This document shows positions 16,877 to 20,582 of a DNA stretch of 20,582 nucleotides, piece by piece. Numbering within the stretch: the stretch's first letter is position 1; every line of letters starts with the position of its first letter. The stretch is from Polaromonas sp. UBA5171 (lineage in GTDB: Bacteria > Pseudomonadota > Gammaproteobacteria > Burkholderiales > Burkholderiaceae_C). Both the position numbers and the translations under genes were made by a program. The notes under the pieces were generated by a model. It searched no databases and had not been told where the DNA came from. It worked only from the letters and a program-made list of their open reading frames with translations. The stretch is from NCBI GenBank assembly GCA_002413395.1, contig DHWX01000113.1, positions 1 through 20,582 on the forward strand, read 5' to 3'.

Positions 16877-19800
16877 ATGCGCATTACACGACTTGACCTC
16901 CTGCGTTACGGTAAATTCACCGATACCAGCGTTGCTCTTCCCGGTGCAGCTCAGGACTTTCACCTGATTGTGGGACCCAACGAGGCCGGTAAATCCACGT
17001 TGCGCAGCGCGATACAAGACCTTTTGTTCGGCATTGAGACCCGCTCCCGCTACAACTTTCTCCATGTGTACAACGAGATGCGTCTGGGCGCCCTGATTGA
17101 GCATGGCGACAGCAGTCTCGATTTCATCCGTACCAAAGCCAGAACCAAAACGTTGCAAACGGTCGGCGGCACAGCGCTGGCCAGACAACGCGTTGACCCC
17201 CTACCTGGGTCAGATCGAGCGTACCTTCTTTGACCAAATGTTCGGCTTGAACCACGAGCGGCTGGTCAAAGGTGGGCAGGAGATATTGAGCGCCTCCAAC
17301 GACGTCGGCCAAATCCTGTTTCAGGCGGCTTCCGGCATTGGCAGTCTGGGCACTATTCGCGACCAGTTGGAGCAAGAGGCCGATGGGCTGTGGGCACCGC
17401 GCAAGTCGGACAAACGTGCGTATTACATTGCCGCCAGTGAGCTGGAGCAAGCCGAGGCGGCACTCAAGCAAACCACCGTGCGCACCAAAGACTGGCAAGA
17501 CGCCAACAGCGCCGTTGAAAGCATTACTGAAAAATTGAAGGCAGCGCAGAAGAGCTATGGCAAGCTGGACCAGGAGCGCGTTCAATTGGAACGGGTGCGC
17601 CGCATCGCGCCCATGCTGACCACACTGGGCATGATCGAGCGCCAATTGGCTGAGCTGGGCTCGGTCATCGTCCTGCCAGTCAACGCCGCAGAGCAGCTGG
17701 CTCATGCCGAGCATGAAGGTGCCATCGCCAACACGTCGTTCATCTTGTTTCTGGCTCAAACCACCGAGCTGACCGAGAAAATTGCAGCGCTCCAGCCCGA
17801 TGCAACCATCTTGGCCCGCAGTGCAGATATTGAGGCCCTGTCTGCCACCCGCCAGCAATTGCGCAATTTCGAGACCGATATTGCCAAGCGCGAAGGTGAA
17901 ATCCGGGTGCTGTGGCAAGACGTGCAGGAAGCTGCTCTTCAGTTGGGCTGGCCCGTTGAGACGGAAGAGGCGGTATGCAAACGCCTGCCCGGCAGCCTGG
18001 TGCGCTCCAATATGGACAGCCTGGTTCGCCGGCATGAAGCGCTTGCCCAAGCGCTGTCAGCGGCGCAAGACGCATTGCGCAAACGAGAAGAAGAAATCAA
18101 AACCATCGACGCCGAAATTACGTTGCTGCCTGATACCGACATCCCCGTCGCGCTGATCGACGCCCTGGCCTGTGCCCGGTCGCTCGGTGATGTCGCTGCG
18201 CAAGAGAAGCGGCTGGAGATCCAAATTGGGCGACTGCAGCGCGACCTGGAAGCGGCAGAGCTTGAATTGGGTAGCTGGAACTCGGGTTTGGACAGCTTGC
18301 GCAAGTTGCTGCCGCCGACACAGGATGAAACCAATACCCTGATCAAACTTAACGCCGACCTGGCGTTGACAGCCGCGACGACCCGCGAGCGCAGCGCCGA
18401 GACTCTGGCCGAAATTGAAGTCCTGCAGCTGGAGATTTCGCAATACAAAGCCGCCCACCAACCGGTCACGCTGGACGACGTAACCCAGGGACGCAGCCAG
18501 CGGGACGCCACCTGGCAGGCGATCAAGGTTGGCACGGTCACGCTCATGGATGCCGCCCCCGGCTATGAACAGGCCGTGGCCGAGGTGGATGGCCTGTCCG
18601 ACAAACGCCATGACAAGGCACAAGAAGAAACCGAGCTGCAAGGCCGGCTTGACCGCCTGCAGCGCTTGCAACAGCAAAGGGCTGACCTGTCCACCCGCGA
18701 GCAGGCCAATGCACTGCAACTGGCCCAGTTTGACCAGACCTGGGATGAACGCGTCACCTCAGTGGGCCTGCCTGGTATGCCCTTGCTAAGGATGAATGAA
18801 TGGCGCACTGCCCGCGAGCGAGTTCTGTCAGCCGCAGGGACCCTGGCGGAAGCACAGTCAGCGCAAAAGGACGCCGCGTTGACCGTTGCGGACACCAAAG
18901 CCGATCTGTTGCTGGCCATACAAGCCATCAAGCCTGACGCACAAAACCTGAAGCTTTCAGCCCTCATCCTGTTGGCCGATGAGTTGGTGACTGCCGCCAC
19001 TCGCGCACAAGAACGGCGCAGCACCCTTGCCACCCAGAAGAGCCGTGCAGCAGTGGCCATGCCCGATTTGACCAACCGTGTGGCGCAAGCGCAGACTGCC
19101 TTGACGGCTTGGCAGGCCGATTTGGAAAAGAACCTGGCGCTGGCCCACTTGCCGCCCGATACCCATATCGGCACGGTTGCGGCCGCTTTGGCGCAATTCG
19201 AGCACATGCACCAGCAACTCCAAAAGATCAGGGAAACCCGCGGCACCCGCATCGACATGATGCGCCGCGACCTGGACAGCTTTGCCACCGTCGCCCAGGC
19301 GTTGGCAGCAAGCATTGCTCCGGACCTTGCGGCTGAGCCTGCGACCCACATTTCCTTGGGCCTTGACGAGCAACTCAAGCAGCATGCAGCTGCCGCGCAG
19401 GAACTTGGCCGCCTGAAGACAGAGTTGGACAAAGCCACCGCACAGGCCAACACCGCCAGCGCCAAAATCGCCGAGGCCAAAGCCAGCCTGGAACCATTGC
19501 TGCGTTTGTCTGGGACGACCAATAACGATGAATTGCGCGTGGCAGCCACCAATTCCGACCATCTGCGCAGCTTGACGAGCGAGATGGATCAGTCCGTCAA
19601 GCTCTTGCTGAGCGCGGGCGATGGACTGGACCGCGACGCACTGGCAACCGAATTCGCCGCCACCGATGTCAATGCAATTTCAAGCAGCCTGGACGACATC
19701 AAACGCCAGACCGACGAAGTGGTCGGCCAGCAAAACAAGCTGTCTGGTGAGTTGACTTCGGCCGAGGCGGTGCTGCAGAAGATTGCCGGGCACAGCGAGG

Positions 19801-20336
19801 CGGCCCGTGCGGAGTCACAGCGTCAAGAGGCTTTGGCCAAAATGGCAAACGCCCTGGAGCGCTATATCAAGGTCTTTACGGCCGCCAAACTATTGCGCTG
19901 GTCCATTGAGAAGTTTCGCGAAACCAAGCAGGGTCCCATGCTGGCCCGCGCCAGTGAGGTTTTTATGGGGTTGACGCAAGGCGGATTCAGCAAGCTGGTG
20001 GTCGATTACGAGAGCGAACCCCTGAAGCTCTCCGGGCAACGCGCTACCGGCGAAGTGGTGGAAATTGAAGGCATGAGCGAGGGCACCCGCGACCAGCTCT
20101 ACCTAGCACTGCGCCTGGCTGCACTGGAGCTCCATCTTGAGCAGACGATGCCCCTGCCGTTCATTGCAGATGATTTGTTCATCAACTACGACGATGGCCG
20201 TGCCAGGGCTGGCCTGCAGGCGCTGGCCAAGTTGTCTGAATCAACGCAGGTCATTTTTTTGAGCCACCATGAGCATTTGGTGCCTGTGGCTCAGTCTGTC
20301 TTTGGCGAGAAGCTGAATGTGGTGAGGTTGAGCTGA
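16877..20336 (+). pseudogene. YhaN/Rad50-like SMC-type AAA ATPase, interrupted by a frameshift
   Basis: Two overlapping frames make one protein. Frame A (16877-17233) begins MRITRLDLLRYGKFTD and has Walker A GPNEAGKST (33-41), then runs out of family sequence after TLQTVGGTAL. Frame B (open from 17097 to 20336) takes over with PDNALTPYLGQIERTFFDQM and FGLNHERLVKGG, as expected for the family. Removing one G at 17179/17180 joins them into 1152 residues, the normal family size. Frame B contains long coiled-coil-prone stretches rich in E, K, Q and A, then the ABC signature region MSEGTRDQLYLALRLAALEL (S1067), Walker B LPFIADD (1093-1099) and the switch motif LSHHEHL (1128-1134). It should form the DNA-end-binding clamp for the Mre11-like enzyme encoded 7 bases upstream. 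Only two cysteines occur and there is no CxxC zinc hook. The insertion could be a real mutation or a sequencing error. As read, neither half alone is functional. Confidence 0.85.
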
Positions 20337-20387
20337 ATGGACCCGGGACCATCGCATAAGATGCAGAAAAGAATGGAGATGTGAGGC

Positions 20388-20582
20388 ATGAGTGAAGTTG
20401 TCAGGCTGTATCGGTACAAAAGCTTGCTGAGCAGCCGCAGAGCCGTCTCAGCTGAAGACCTCATGGCTGCGCTGGAAGTCTCGCGCGCCACCCTGAAGCG
20501 CGACATCGCCAAGTTGCGCGACCAGCTGCATGTGCCCATTCAATTTGACCGCGATTTGGGTGGTTATCGGCGTTGTTGTCGA
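20388..20582 (+). CDS. YafY-type HTH (probable WYL) transcriptional regulator, 5' part
   Basis: The frame from ATG 20388 is open to the window end (65 codons). It reads MSEVVRLYRYKSLLSSRRAV, then an HTH_11-like helix-turn-helix AEDLMAALEVSRATLKRDIA (residues 23-42), then KLRDQL and FDRDLGGYR. This is the usual start of YafY-type regulators, which carry a WYL sensor domain after the HTH; that domain would lie outside the window. GGAG at 20375-20378 gives 9 bases of spacing. The gene begins 51 bases after the YhaN-like stop on the same strand, so it may be co-transcribed. Such regulators often sit near DNA-repair or defence genes, but its target cannot be told. Confidence 0.82.
   Translation, partial: MSEVVRLYRYKSLLSSRRAVSAEDLMAALEVSRATLKRDIAKLRDQLHVPIQFDRDLGGYRRCCR

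Noticed and set aside
17170..17190. Programmed +1 frameshifting in the YhaN-like gene
   Set aside because: No slippery run, stop-codon stall site or internal Shine-Dalgarno arrangement is visible at the junction, so an indel is the simpler explanation.
1..20582. CRISPR array, tRNA or rRNA genes, intact insertion sequence or prophage genes
   Set aside because: No regularly spaced repeats, cloverleaf sequence, transposase, integrase or phage structural gene was seen on either strand.

Overview
The window looks like chromosomal DNA from a moderately high-GC betaproteobacterium, most likely Burkholderiales of the Comamonadaceae (Rhodoferax/Polaromonas-like). This rests on a compact recC-recB-recD operon with no ptrA between recC and recB (enterics have one), and on the general character of the proteins. 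It is inference from gene content; no database search was possible.

Layout. (1) 1-138 may hold the tail of an unidentified ORF, followed by a large soluble hybrid-sensing histidine kinase (146-2986, +) with several PAS domains and one GAF domain. (2) 2987-3321 is a convergent intergenic stretch with a terminator-like hairpin. (3) 3322-3864 (-) encodes a 180-residue protein of unknown function with two internally similar SH3/Tudor-like units. (4) 4050-4421 (-) is a 5'-truncated remnant of umuC that keeps only its C-terminal (DUF4113-type) part; it abuts the stop codon of a DUF938 SAM-dependent methyltransferase gene (4422-5105, -). (5) 5106-5438 is a divergent intergenic region with a perfect 9-bp inverted repeat. 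(6) recC, recB and recD (5439-14817, +) overlap end to start by 4 bp at each junction and encode a complete RecBCD helicase-nuclease with helicase motifs and nuclease catalytic residues present. (7) 14818-15612 is gene debris: a frameshifted C-terminal remnant of a HipA-like kinase on the minus strand and a short ORF resembling the start of a von Willebrand factor A protein. (8) 15613-20336 (+) carries an Mre11/SbcD-like phosphoesterase and a YhaN/Rad50-like SMC-type ATPase. The ATPase is split by an apparent one-base insertion near 17179. (9) 20388 to the window end is the start of a YafY-type (HTH plus probable WYL) regulator.

The unifying theme is processing of DNA ends. RecBCD and an Mre11-Rad50-like pair sit within 0.8 kb of each other on the same strand, separated only by decayed genes. 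Three decayed or truncated genes (umuC, hipA, a vWA-like start) suggest past turnover of accessory genes here. I saw no tRNA, rRNA, CRISPR array, intact insertion sequence or clearly novel multi-gene system. The oddest items are the frameshifted YhaN-like ATPase and the tandem-domain orphan protein.
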